The position numbers and the translations under genes are program-made. From the NCBI GenBank assembly GCA_009786715.1, contig WQRN01000035.1, positions 9,867-15,763 of the forward strand: a stretch of DNA of 5,897 nucleotides. The letters run 5' to 3'. The DNA comes from Treponema sp. GTDB lineage: Bacteria; Spirochaetota; Spirochaetia; Treponematales; Breznakiellaceae. This document shows positions 1 through 4,823 of the stretch, one piece after another; position 1 is the first letter of the stretch, and each line of letters opens with the position of its first letter. The notes under the pieces were generated by a model. It did not search any database, was not told the DNA's origin, and saw nothing but the letters and a program-made list of their open reading frames with translations.

Positions 1-231
1 CCCTTCCCAGCCGTGTCCAAAAATAGTAAATCCTATCAGATTAGTAAGAACTCCGCAAAGCGTTCCCCAAAACACGCCGCAGGTTAAAGTGACAGAAATT
101 GTAAGGGTTGTATCAAGATACAGAGGAAACCCTATAAGTATACTTAATTTATTAAAAGTAATATTCAAGAACGAACCTGTAATACAAATTACTGCCGATA
201 TTATTATCTTGCGCATATCCGATTGTATCAT
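1..231 (-). CDS. Polytopic membrane protein, N-terminal fragment (runs off left edge)
   Basis: The minus strand is open from an ATG at 231-229 to base 1, giving 77 residues with no stop. The translation is strongly hydrophobic: a basic start (MRK at residues 6-8), a first membrane segment at about 9-23, then two more hydrophobic stretches at about 31-54 and 55-71, with the motif FPLYLDTTLTI at residues 35-45 followed by Gly-rich helices. Pro-Leu-Tyr-Leu-Asp-Thr before small-residue helices resembles the start of S-component-like membrane domains (ECF transporter substrate-binding subunits and the similar membrane domains of some sensor proteins). That assignment is from memory of the pattern and is tentative. 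Met6 (codon 216-214) is an alternative start; neither has a clear Shine-Dalgarno site. The gene diverges from the histidine kinase. The C-terminal part lies outside the window, so I cannot say whether it is a transporter subunit or a membrane sensor. Confidence 0.6.
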   Translation of the reverse strand, partial: MIQSDMRKIIISAVICITGSFLNITFNKLSILIGFPLYLDTTLTISVTLTCGVFWGTLCGVLTNLIGFTIFGHGWEG

Positions 232-236
232 ATAAA
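209..236 (+). promoter_or_regulatory. Possible promoter of the kinase-regulator operon
   Basis: TTGCGC at 209-214 (3 of 6 matches to the -35 consensus) and TATAAA at 231-236 (5 of 6 to the -10) are 16 bases apart. Transcription would begin at about 243-245, almost on the kinase ATG at 245, so the mRNA would be leaderless or nearly so. The poor -35 keeps this tentative. Confidence 0.3.
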
Positions 237-239
237 ATA

Positions 240-245
240 ATTATA
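240..245 (-). promoter_or_regulatory. Possible -10 element for the divergent membrane gene
   Basis: Read on the minus strand this is a perfect TATAAT. A start point about 7 bases downstream falls near 233, right before the ATG at 231. No good -35 box is visible at 16-18 bases. The site overlaps the first base of the kinase start codon and lies only a few bases from the opposing plus-strand -10. In this AT-rich stretch a chance match is possible. Confidence 0.3.
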
Positions 246-985
246 TGCCACTTTATGATACCGCTGCATCAGGCGGAATAGAATCTTATATCCGTCTTGT
301 ATGGCTCTTTACATTTTCTATTACTGTTCTTACGCTGCTGTTGTGCTACCTATATCTGCGCATCAAAAAGACAAGAAAACGCGAACAGCTTAGCCGTGAG
401 TTTTCTTATCTAGTTATTGAAGAGTTGGAAATCGAAAGAGCCCGTATTTCACGTGAACTCCATGATACAGTTCTTCCGCTTGTCCGCGGAGAGTCGGTTT
501 CGGATAGCATACGTTTAATTTGCATAAATCTTATGCCGCCTGATTTTACGCGCCTTTCTCTTAAAGAATCGCTTGCCATGCTTTGCGCGCAATTTTCCGG
601 GCGGTCAGGAATTGAGTGCGCTTGTTCTATCGAAGAAAACTTTAACTTTTCCGCAGTTGGCGCTGAAACCCAGCTTCATCTTTACCGTATGATTCAAGAA
701 GCGTTAAATAATATCGAGAAACATTCCAAAGCTAAACGTTCTTCATTAACGGTTAGAAAGGATACGCGAAGCTCTTTTGAAAATATTATAATCTGTGTTT
801 CAGATGACGGCGTAGGCATACAGAATCTGTCCGCAGAAAATGAGGGGTTGGGAATGAGAAGCATCCGCCAGCGTGCGGCAATAATCGGCGCGAATGTCGA
901 TTTTATCAGCGAAAGCGAAAACGGATTAATGGTGAGAATTGAATATACACCCTCCAATCTAAATGAAGAGCAGCCAAATGGATAA
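245..985 (+). CDS. NarL-type (HisKA_3) sensor histidine kinase without a sensor domain
   Basis: 246-residue membrane histidine kinase that would autophosphorylate and pass phosphate to the response regulator encoded next. After 15 residues outside the membrane there is one helix (about 16-39), a basic KKTRKR stop-transfer, and a short linker. The H box is RISRELHDT with His73, as in HisKA_3 kinases. The ATP-binding domain has an N box (LYRMIQEALNNIEKH, 146-160), a G1 box (SDDGVGI, 186-192) and a G2 box (EGLGMRSIRQRA, 200-211). All catalytic-domain motifs look intact. Only about 24 residues separate His73 from the LMPPDF segment, clearly fewer than in NarX or DesK, and the usual DxxxQ phosphatase motif reads DTVLP. 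A stop at 233-235 makes ATG 245 the first possible start; no Shine-Dalgarno site is seen. The 3' end overlaps the regulator gene, so the two are co-transcribed. The signal is unknown. Confidence 0.9.
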   Translation: MPLYDTAASGGIESYIRLVWLFTFSITVLTLLLCYLYLRIKKTRKREQLSREFSYLVIEELEIERARISRELHDTVLPLVRGESVSDSIRLICINLMPPDFTRLSLKESLAMLCAQFSGRSGIECACSIEENFNFSAVGAETQLHLYRMIQEALNNIEKHSKAKRSSLTVRKDTRSSFENIIICVSDDGVGIQNLSAENEGLGMRSIRQRAAIIGANVDFISESENGLMVRIEYTPSNLNEEQPNG

Positions 986-1613
986 ATTACCGAATATCAT
1001 TATTGTTGAAGATCACCCGGTTATGCGCGGAGGGCTTGTATCATATTTTTCAGGCACACGCCGCTGGAAAGTATTAGGGGCGACAGCCAATATCGAAGAC
1101 ACAAAAATACTTTTATCTTCTCCTTATAACAAAGATCAATCCAGCAATCCGCAAATTGTTGTTGATTTATTATTATTGGACATTCAGCTTGAAAACGGCT
1201 GGGGGCTTGATATTATTCCATGGCTTAAAACGCAAGAATTTAAAATGCCGGTTATCGCGGTATATTCCGCTTATGACGATTATGCGCACGCCACCGCCGC
1301 TTTAAGCATGGGTATCCAAGGTTATATCTGTAAACGGCGAAGCGAGCGCGAATTGGAGAATTACCTTCTTAAAATCCTTGACGGGGAAACCTGCATCGAC
1401 GAATGTATTCAAGCAAAATTAGATACTAACGCGAATCTATTTAGTCTTTTAACAAAGCGTGAAACTGACATCCTGCGTCTGATAAAAAACAATCTATCAA
1501 ACAGCCAGATCGCTTCTCATCTTGGCATCAGTCAAAGAACTGTAGAAAATATTATATGCTGTGTATATGACAAGACCGGCATACGCTCAAGACTCGAACT
1601 GCAGCGATTGTAG
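963..1613 (+). CDS. NarL/FixJ-family response regulator (REC + LuxR HTH)
   Basis: DNA-binding response regulator, the likely phosphate acceptor of the overlapping kinase. Receiver domain at about residues 10-140: acidic pair Glu16-Asp17, phosphoacceptor Asp73 in LLLLDIQLENGWG, switch Ser102, and conserved Lys124 in YICKRR. About ten extra polar residues (SSPYNKDQSS, 52-61) sit before the phosphorylation strand. The LuxR-type helix-turn-helix covers about 161-216 (LTKRETDILRLI, then NSQIASHLGISQRTVEN, then DKTGIRSRLEL). The usual His after TVEN is Ile197. Total length of 216 is normal for the family. ATG 963 has no Shine-Dalgarno; Met6 at 978, with a weak GAAGAG before it and only an 8-base overlap with the kinase, may be the true start and would give 211 residues. 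Targets are unknown; the lipoprotein just downstream is a candidate only by position. Confidence 0.92.
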   Translation: MKSSQMDKLPNIIIVEDHPVMRGGLVSYFSGTRRWKVLGATANIEDTKILLSSPYNKDQSSNPQIVVDLLLLDIQLENGWGLDIIPWLKTQEFKMPVIAVYSAYDDYAHATAALSMGIQGYICKRRSERELENYLLKILDGETCIDECIQAKLDTNANLFSLLTKRETDILRLIKNNLSNSQIASHLGISQRTVENIICCVYDKTGIRSRLELQRL

Positions 1614-1641
1614 AAAAGCTCCAAACCGTGCGTAACTACTC

Positions 1642-1659
1642 ATGACAGATCATTTTTTT
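1642..1659 (+). terminator. Weak possible terminator after the two-component operon
   Basis: ATGA (1642-1645) can pair with TCAT (1650-1653) around a four-base loop and is followed by six T (1654-1659). The stem is only 4 bp and AT-rich, so termination would be inefficient at best. The same bases also supply the -35 box of the next gene's promoter. Confidence 0.25.
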
Positions 1660-1670
1660 AATCTTAGAAT
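1642..1670 (+). promoter_or_regulatory. Probable sigma-70-type promoter of the lipoprotein gene
   Basis: ATGACA at 1642-1647 (5 of 6 to TTGACA) and TAGAAT at 1665-1670 (5 of 6 to TATAAT) are separated by 17 bases. Transcription would start at about 1676-1678, giving a leader of about 100 bases that contains the hairpin array. This is the best promoter match I found in the window. Confidence 0.5.
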
Positions 1671-1686
1671 TAACCCGTAATTCAAT

Positions 1687-1693
1687 AAAGGAG
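1687..1693 (+). other. Orphan Shine-Dalgarno-like sequence
   Basis: AAAGGAG is a strong ribosome-binding match, but no ATG or GTG follows at a usable distance. The nearest candidate is a TTG at 1708, 14 bases on and inside a hairpin loop, which opens only a 21-codon frame ending at 1773. It may be a relic of the original lipoprotein ribosome site, now displaced by the hairpin array, or chance. Confidence 0.35.
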
Positions 1694-1700
1694 TTATAAC

Positions 1701-1760
1701 TTCCGCGTTGCGGAATCCGCGAACTAAAGGTTCGACGATTAAAATCGCCGCTCATGCGGC
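1701..1760 (+). repeat. Array of four perfect small hairpins in the lipoprotein leader
   Basis: Four adjoining inverted repeats fill these 60 bases: TTCCGC/GCGGAA (1701-1706 with 1710-1715, loop 3); CGAAC/GTTCG (1720-1724 with 1730-1734, loop 5); CGAT/ATCG (1736-1739 with 1744-1747, loop 4); and GCCGC/GCGGC (1747-1751 with 1756-1760, loop 4; it shares base 1747 with the third). GCGG 1710-1713 could instead pair with CCGC 1717-1720, so the first stem has an alternative partner. The array ends seven bases before the GGG of the lipoprotein Shine-Dalgarno. It could be a structured 5' leader that controls translation or mRNA stability, or a dispersed palindromic repeat of the REP/MITE kind. No second copy exists in this window. 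The base pairing is directly visible; the function is not. Confidence 0.6.
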
Positions 1761-1763
1761 AAA

Positions 1764-1769
1764 AAAGGG
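1764..1769 (+). promoter_or_regulatory. Shine-Dalgarno site that sets the lipoprotein start
   Basis: AAAGGG lies six bases before ATG 1776, the normal spacing. It rules out the in-frame TTG at 1770, which directly abuts the site, as the start codon. Confidence 0.75.
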
Positions 1770-1775
1770 TTGATT

Positions 1776-2684
1776 ATGAAAAATAAAAATTATTTAAAAG
1801 GAGCCGCGGTTTTATTAATTGCGGCATTCGGGCTGTCATTGGCGGCTTGCGGAGGCGGAGGGGGTAATGTCAACAGTACAAATGCTACGAAAAATTTTAA
1901 ATATGAGCTGACAAAAGATAAAAGCGGCATAAAAATTTTGGAATACATTGGGACAAAAGGCGGTAAAGTGGTAATACCGGCAAAAATAGAGAATATTCCG
2001 GTAGTTGCGCTTGGTAATATTGATGAAGCGTATGGTCCAAATTTAGGTACAATATTCGGAGAATTAACAGAAAAAAGAATTGATGAATTAAAGGCAGACG
2101 CAAGAAAAAATAAATACAAACCTGATTTACGACACAATAAAACAAGCGGAAGAACAGATCGTATTACTGCCGTTATTATTCCAGATTCAGTTACATTCAT
2201 TGACGGATGGGTTTTTTTAAATTGCGAAGCATTAAAATCTATTAAACTGCCGAAAAATCTAACATATCTTGGCGGATTTGTTAATTCCAGCATAACATCA
2301 ATTGTAATACCGGAAGGAGTAACCCACATTGCCGATCAAGCTTTTAGCGGAAGTAAAAAATTGAAATCTGTTACTATACCAAAAAGTATTAAAACAATAG
2401 GCATGAATGCATTTAATAGTTGCAGTGAGTTATCCGAAGTAAAACTGCCATCAGAACAAATAACATATACTGCATGGATGGTAGATGCTGTTCCTGTGGG
2501 AAAGTTGGACTACACAGGAAGAAAATCCATTATGGCGCTTTTTCATGCTGTAGAAATTTATAAAGGGGAGCAAAGCAATTGTGTTGTTGAAGACCCCAAT
2601 AACGGCGCTTTTCAATATTGCCCAAAACTAAGCCTTGCTACCCGCGCCGCAATTGAAGCCTCAGGCTACAAAGGTCAATTTTAG
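1776..2684 (+). CDS. BspA-type leucine-rich-repeat lipoprotein
   Basis: 302-residue secreted lipoprotein. The signal peptide has a basic start (MKNKNYLK), a hydrophobic core (about 9-22) and a lipobox LAAC with Cys25 as the lipidated residue, then a Gly-rich spacer, so the mature protein should be membrane-anchored and face the periplasm or the outside. Residues 56-78 (GGKVVIPAKIENIPVVALG) form a first BspA-like unit. Four more LRR_5-type units follow at about 130-153, 153-172, 173-196 and 197-219, with the repeating sense xxVxIPxSVxxIxxxAFxxCxxL. A charged, Lys/Arg-rich insert of about 50 residues (79-129) splits the first unit from the rest, and about 80 non-repeat residues follow. The tail YCPKLSLATRAAIEASGYKG resembles the C-terminus of treponemal BspA-like proteins. 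Family members act in adhesion and host or matrix binding; the ligand here is unknown. It has its own promoter and a structured leader. Confidence 0.88.
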   Translation: MKNKNYLKGAAVLLIAAFGLSLAACGGGGGNVNSTNATKNFKYELTKDKSGIKILEYIGTKGGKVVIPAKIENIPVVALGNIDEAYGPNLGTIFGELTEKRIDELKADARKNKYKPDLRHNKTSGRTDRITAVIIPDSVTFIDGWVFLNCEALKSIKLPKNLTYLGGFVNSSITSIVIPEGVTHIADQAFSGSKKLKSVTIPKSIKTIGMNAFNSCSELSEVKLPSEQITYTAWMVDAVPVGKLDYTGRKSIMALFHAVEIYKGEQSNCVVEDPNNGAFQYCPKLSLATRAAIEASGYKGQF

Positions 2685-2695
2685 ATTAATTACTC

Positions 2696-2736
2696 TCCGC
2701 GCCTGTCTTATATTTTCCTCCATAGACAGGCGCGGA
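2696..2736 (+). terminator. Perfect 13-bp palindrome, probable terminator of the lipoprotein gene
   Basis: Bases 2696-2708 are exactly complementary to 2724-2736 (TCCGCGCCTGTCT against AGACAGGCGCGGA), with a 15-base loop. It begins 11 bases after the stop codon, the usual place for a terminator. The expected T run does not follow directly; the nearest T-rich stretch (GTTTGTTTTG) begins about nine bases later. It may therefore be a 3' stabilising hairpin or need an additional factor. Confidence 0.6.
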
Positions 2737-2860
2737 CATTAACCGTTTGTTTTGTATAAAAAATATTATTTATCTTTGTTCTGGCTGGCTAAGAATTTAA
2801 TGTAATAATTCACTCTATACCAATATTAATTCATCCATTATAATCAAATCAAATACTATT
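2737..2860. other. Intergenic spacer before the flavodoxin gene
   Basis: AT-rich spacer between the terminator palindrome and the flavodoxin gene. I saw no open frame with a ribosome site and no RNA gene in it. Its only recognisable content is the probable flavodoxin promoter. Confidence 0.5.
2816..2844 (+). promoter_or_regulatory. Probable flavodoxin promoter
   Basis: A perfect -10 TATAAT at 2839-2844 has TATACC (2816-2821, 3 of 6 to the -35 consensus) 17 bases upstream. The start point would be about 2851, giving a leader of roughly 25 bases that carries the GGAG ribosome site. The strong -10 and sensible leader length support it; the weak -35 does not. Confidence 0.45.
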
Positions 2861-2862
2861 AT

Positions 2863-2866
2863 GGAG
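2863..2866 (+). promoter_or_regulatory. Shine-Dalgarno site that sets the flavodoxin start
   Basis: GGAG lies nine bases before ATG 2876. The upstream in-frame ATG at 2861 overlaps this site and has no Shine-Dalgarno of its own, so 2876 is preferred. Confidence 0.75.
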
Positions 2867-2875
2867 AAAATTATT

Positions 2876-3292
2876 ATGAAAACGATTATTCTATACTATT
2901 CCTGGTCAGGTAAAACAAAGGCGCTTGCGGTAAAAAAAGCAGGTGAAATTGGCGCCGATATTGAAGAAATAACCGAAGAAAAGAAAATCTCTTTAATAGG
3001 TTCATTCTTCATCGGCGCTCCGGGCGCGATAAAAAGGAAAACCGCTAAGATAAAACCGATTGCCGCTGATTTAAATAATTATGAGCAAATTATTATAATG
3101 GCGCCTGTTTGGGCTAGCCATCCTGCACCAGCATTTAATAACATTGTTGAAGCCATTCCGTCAGGTAAAAAGATAGAAATTATACTGGTATCAACAAGCA
3201 GCGGAACCAAGAAAAGCGAAGAAGGAACCAAAAAACTTTTTACCGATAAAGGATGCGAAGTTGTTGGTTATACCGATATAACCGAAAAATAA
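2876..3292 (+). CDS. Short-chain flavodoxin
   Basis: 138-residue flavodoxin-like protein expected to bind FMN non-covalently and carry electrons in the cytoplasm. It opens with a beta strand and an FMN-phosphate loop, TIILYYSWSGKTKALA (residues 3-18), matching the family pattern Ser-x-Ser/Thr-Gly-x-Thr, with Lys13 where many members have Asn. A second strand leads into MAPVWASHPAPAF (75-87), the segment that contacts the isoalloxazine ring in this family, with Trp78 well placed to stack. The strand EIILVSTSSGTKKS (101-114) matches the next conserved loop. Length fits a short-chain flavodoxin; there is no signal peptide or fused domain. It could also be a flavodoxin-fold quinone- or FMN-reductase relative. 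It has its own promoter and converges on the glutamate synthase gene with a 6-base gap. A role as electron donor to that enzyme is possible but rests only on adjacency. Confidence 0.82.
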   Translation: MKTIILYYSWSGKTKALAVKKAGEIGADIEEITEEKKISLIGSFFIGAPGAIKRKTAKIKPIAADLNNYEQIIIMAPVWASHPAPAFNNIVEAIPSGKKIEIILVSTSSGTKKSEEGTKKLFTDKGCEVVGYTDITEK

Positions 3293-3297
3293 TTTTT
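3264..3297 (+). terminator. Weak possible terminator inside the flavodoxin 3' end
   Basis: GGTTATA (3266-3272) pairs exactly with TATAACC (3277-3283) over a CCGA loop, extendable by a G-T and a T-A pair. Five T at 3293-3297 follow after a gap of about eight bases. The hairpin lies within the last codons of the gene and the gap is longer than usual, so efficiency is doubtful. Reading from the other strand no T run follows. Confidence 0.3.
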
Positions 3298-3298
3298 A

Positions 3299-4804
3299 TC
3301 ACTCGCCTGCGTGTTTGATTCCTAAAATCTCAAGTTCTTTTTCATTTAAGCCGACGCCGCGGAGCATTGCTCTGTTGCCTTTCAAACTTTCTATAGAGTT
3401 TATTCCCATGCCGCCCATCATTTCTTTTATCTCGTGCTGCCACGCCGTCAAAAGATTAACAAGCCGTTTATAGCCGACATCCGGGTTTAACCTCTTTGTA
3501 AGTTCGGGAACCTGCGTCGCGATGCCCCAGTTGCATTTGCCGCCGTGACAGCTTCGGCACAAATGGCAGCCGAGCGCGAGAAGGGCGCTTGTCGCGATAT
3601 AAACGCAATCCGCGCCGAGCGCGACAGCTTTAACAACATCCGCGCTTGAGTGGATACTGCCGCCGACAACAAGCGATACATTGTCGCGGATGCCTTCATC
3701 GCGAAGGCGTTTGTCAACGCTGGCAAGCGCAAGTTCAATCGGGATGCCGACATTGTCGCGGATGCGTGTGGGCGCCGCCCCTGTGCCGCCGCGGAAGCCG
3801 TCGATGGAAATAATGTCGGCGCCGCTTCGCGCGATGCCGCTTGCGATTGCCGCGACATTGTGTACTGCCGCGACTTTTACGATCACGGGCTTCTTGTATT
3901 CAACCGCTTCTTTTAACGAAAAAACAAGCTGGCGTAAATCTTCTATTGAATAAATGTCATGGTGAGGAGCGGGCGAAATCGCGTCGCTGCCTTCGGGGAT
4001 CATTCTTGTGCGTGATATGTCGTCTACAATTTTTTTACCCGGCAAATGTCCGCCGATACCTGGTTTTGCGCCCTGCCCCATTTTAATTTCGATCGCGGCG
4101 CCCGCGTTTAAATATTGAGGATGAACGCCGAAACGTCCCGACGCAACCTGCACGATTGTATTTTTTCCGTAACGGTAAAAATCTTCGTGCAAGCCGCCTT
4201 CACCTGTATTGTAAAGAATGCCGAGTTCCTCTGCCGCGCGCGCAAGGCTTTCGTGCGCGTTGTAACTGATGGAGCCGTAACTCATGGCGGAAAACATTAT
4301 CGGCATGGAAAGTGAAAGCCGCGGCGGCAGGTTGTTAATCAGCCTGCCGTTTTCCGCGCGTTCAATACGCAGCGGCTTTGCGCCTAACGAGACCTTTGTT
4401 TCCATCGGCTCACGGAGAGGGTCTATCGAAGGGTTTGTTACCTGAGAAGCGTTTAAAAGAATTTTATTAAAGTAGATTGGAAAATCTTCCGGGTTTCCCA
4501 TGCTGGAAAGCAGGACGCCCCCGCTGTCCGCCTGACGGTAAATTTCGTTTATGGTTTTTCCGCTCCAGTTTACATTCTCTTTATAAGTGTTATCACTCTT
4601 TACGATTTTAAGAGCTCGTGTCGGGCAAAGCGAAACACAGCGATGGCAATTTACGCACTTTGCGTCGTTGCAAACCATTTTATTATTGTCTTCAAGAAAT
4701 TCATGCGCTTCATTCGCGCACTGTCTTTCACAGGCGCGGCATGAAATACATTTATCGTAATTTCTTTTTATTTCATAATCAGGATAAATATAATTAATAG
4801 CCAT
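3299..4804 (-). CDS. gltB: Glutamate synthase FMN/Fe-S subunit with N-terminal ferredoxin domain (archaeal-type)
   Basis: 501-residue synthase subunit: it takes ammonia from the amidotransferase subunit and reductively aminates 2-oxoglutarate to glutamate in the cytoplasm. A ferredoxin domain at about 15-68 has two CxxCxxCxxxC sets (Cys19, 22, 25, 29 and Cys50, 53, 56, 60) for two 4Fe-4S clusters. The FMN-binding glutamate synthase barrel spans about 135-470: SAMSYGSIS (172-180), NTGEGGLHEDFYRYG (199-213), KMGQGAKPGIGGHLPGKKI (241-259), SPAPHHDIYS (277-286), KVAAVHNVAAIASGIA (310-325), DGFRGGTGAAPTRIRDN (335-351), and Cys413-x5-Cys419-x4-Cys424, the 3Fe-4S pattern. Cys416 is an extra Cys. The C-terminal GXGXG domain of full-length GltB is absent, as in archaeal-type split enzymes. 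ATG 4804 has AGAGGAG nine bases upstream; the amidotransferase stop is 19 bases away, so the two form an operon. Electrons probably come from ferredoxin or a separate reductase; none is encoded in the window. Confidence 0.93.
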   Translation of the reverse strand: MAINYIYPDYEIKRNYDKCISCRACERQCANEAHEFLEDNNKMVCNDAKCVNCHRCVSLCPTRALKIVKSDNTYKENVNWSGKTINEIYRQADSGGVLLSSMGNPEDFPIYFNKILLNASQVTNPSIDPLREPMETKVSLGAKPLRIERAENGRLINNLPPRLSLSMPIMFSAMSYGSISYNAHESLARAAEELGILYNTGEGGLHEDFYRYGKNTIVQVASGRFGVHPQYLNAGAAIEIKMGQGAKPGIGGHLPGKKIVDDISRTRMIPEGSDAISPAPHHDIYSIEDLRQLVFSLKEAVEYKKPVIVKVAAVHNVAAIASGIARSGADIISIDGFRGGTGAAPTRIRDNVGIPIELALASVDKRLRDEGIRDNVSLVVGGSIHSSADVVKAVALGADCVYIATSALLALGCHLCRSCHGGKCNWGIATQVPELTKRLNPDVGYKRLVNLLTAWQHEIKEMMGGMGINSIESLKGNRAMLRGVGLNEKELEILGIKHAGE

Positions 4805-4813
4805 TATTTAAAA

Positions 4814-4820
4814 CTCCTCT
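4814..4820 (-). promoter_or_regulatory. Shine-Dalgarno site of the synthase subunit
   Basis: On the minus strand this reads AGAGGAG, nine bases before the ATG at 4804, a near-ideal match and spacing. It lies in the 19-base gap after the amidotransferase stop codon, so the second gene can initiate translation independently. Confidence 0.8.
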
Positions 4821-4823
4821 GCC

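Noticed and set aside
1708..1773. Small leader frame (TTG start, 21 codons) after the AAAGGAG sequence
   Set aside because: The TTG is 14 bases from the Shine-Dalgarno, inside a hairpin loop, and the peptide shows no attenuator-like codon run. The frame is explained by the hairpin sequence itself.
1668..1775. Integron attC-like recombination site
   Set aside because: The outer arms look like an inverted repeat around imperfect hairpins, but the core does not match the GTTRRRY/RYYYAAC consensus and no integrase or cassette arrangement is present.
1790..2329. Long open frame on the minus strand across the lipoprotein gene
   Set aside because: It is antisense to a well-supported lipoprotein with signal peptide and repeats. 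Its Pro-, Phe- and Leu-rich composition is what the reverse reading of such a gene gives, and it has no family motif.
3487..4315. Several overlapping open frames on both strands inside the synthase gene
   Set aside because: They lie within the conserved FMN domain and lack motifs or ribosome sites. Arg/Ala/Ser-rich translations are typical of off-frame readings of GC-richer coding DNA.
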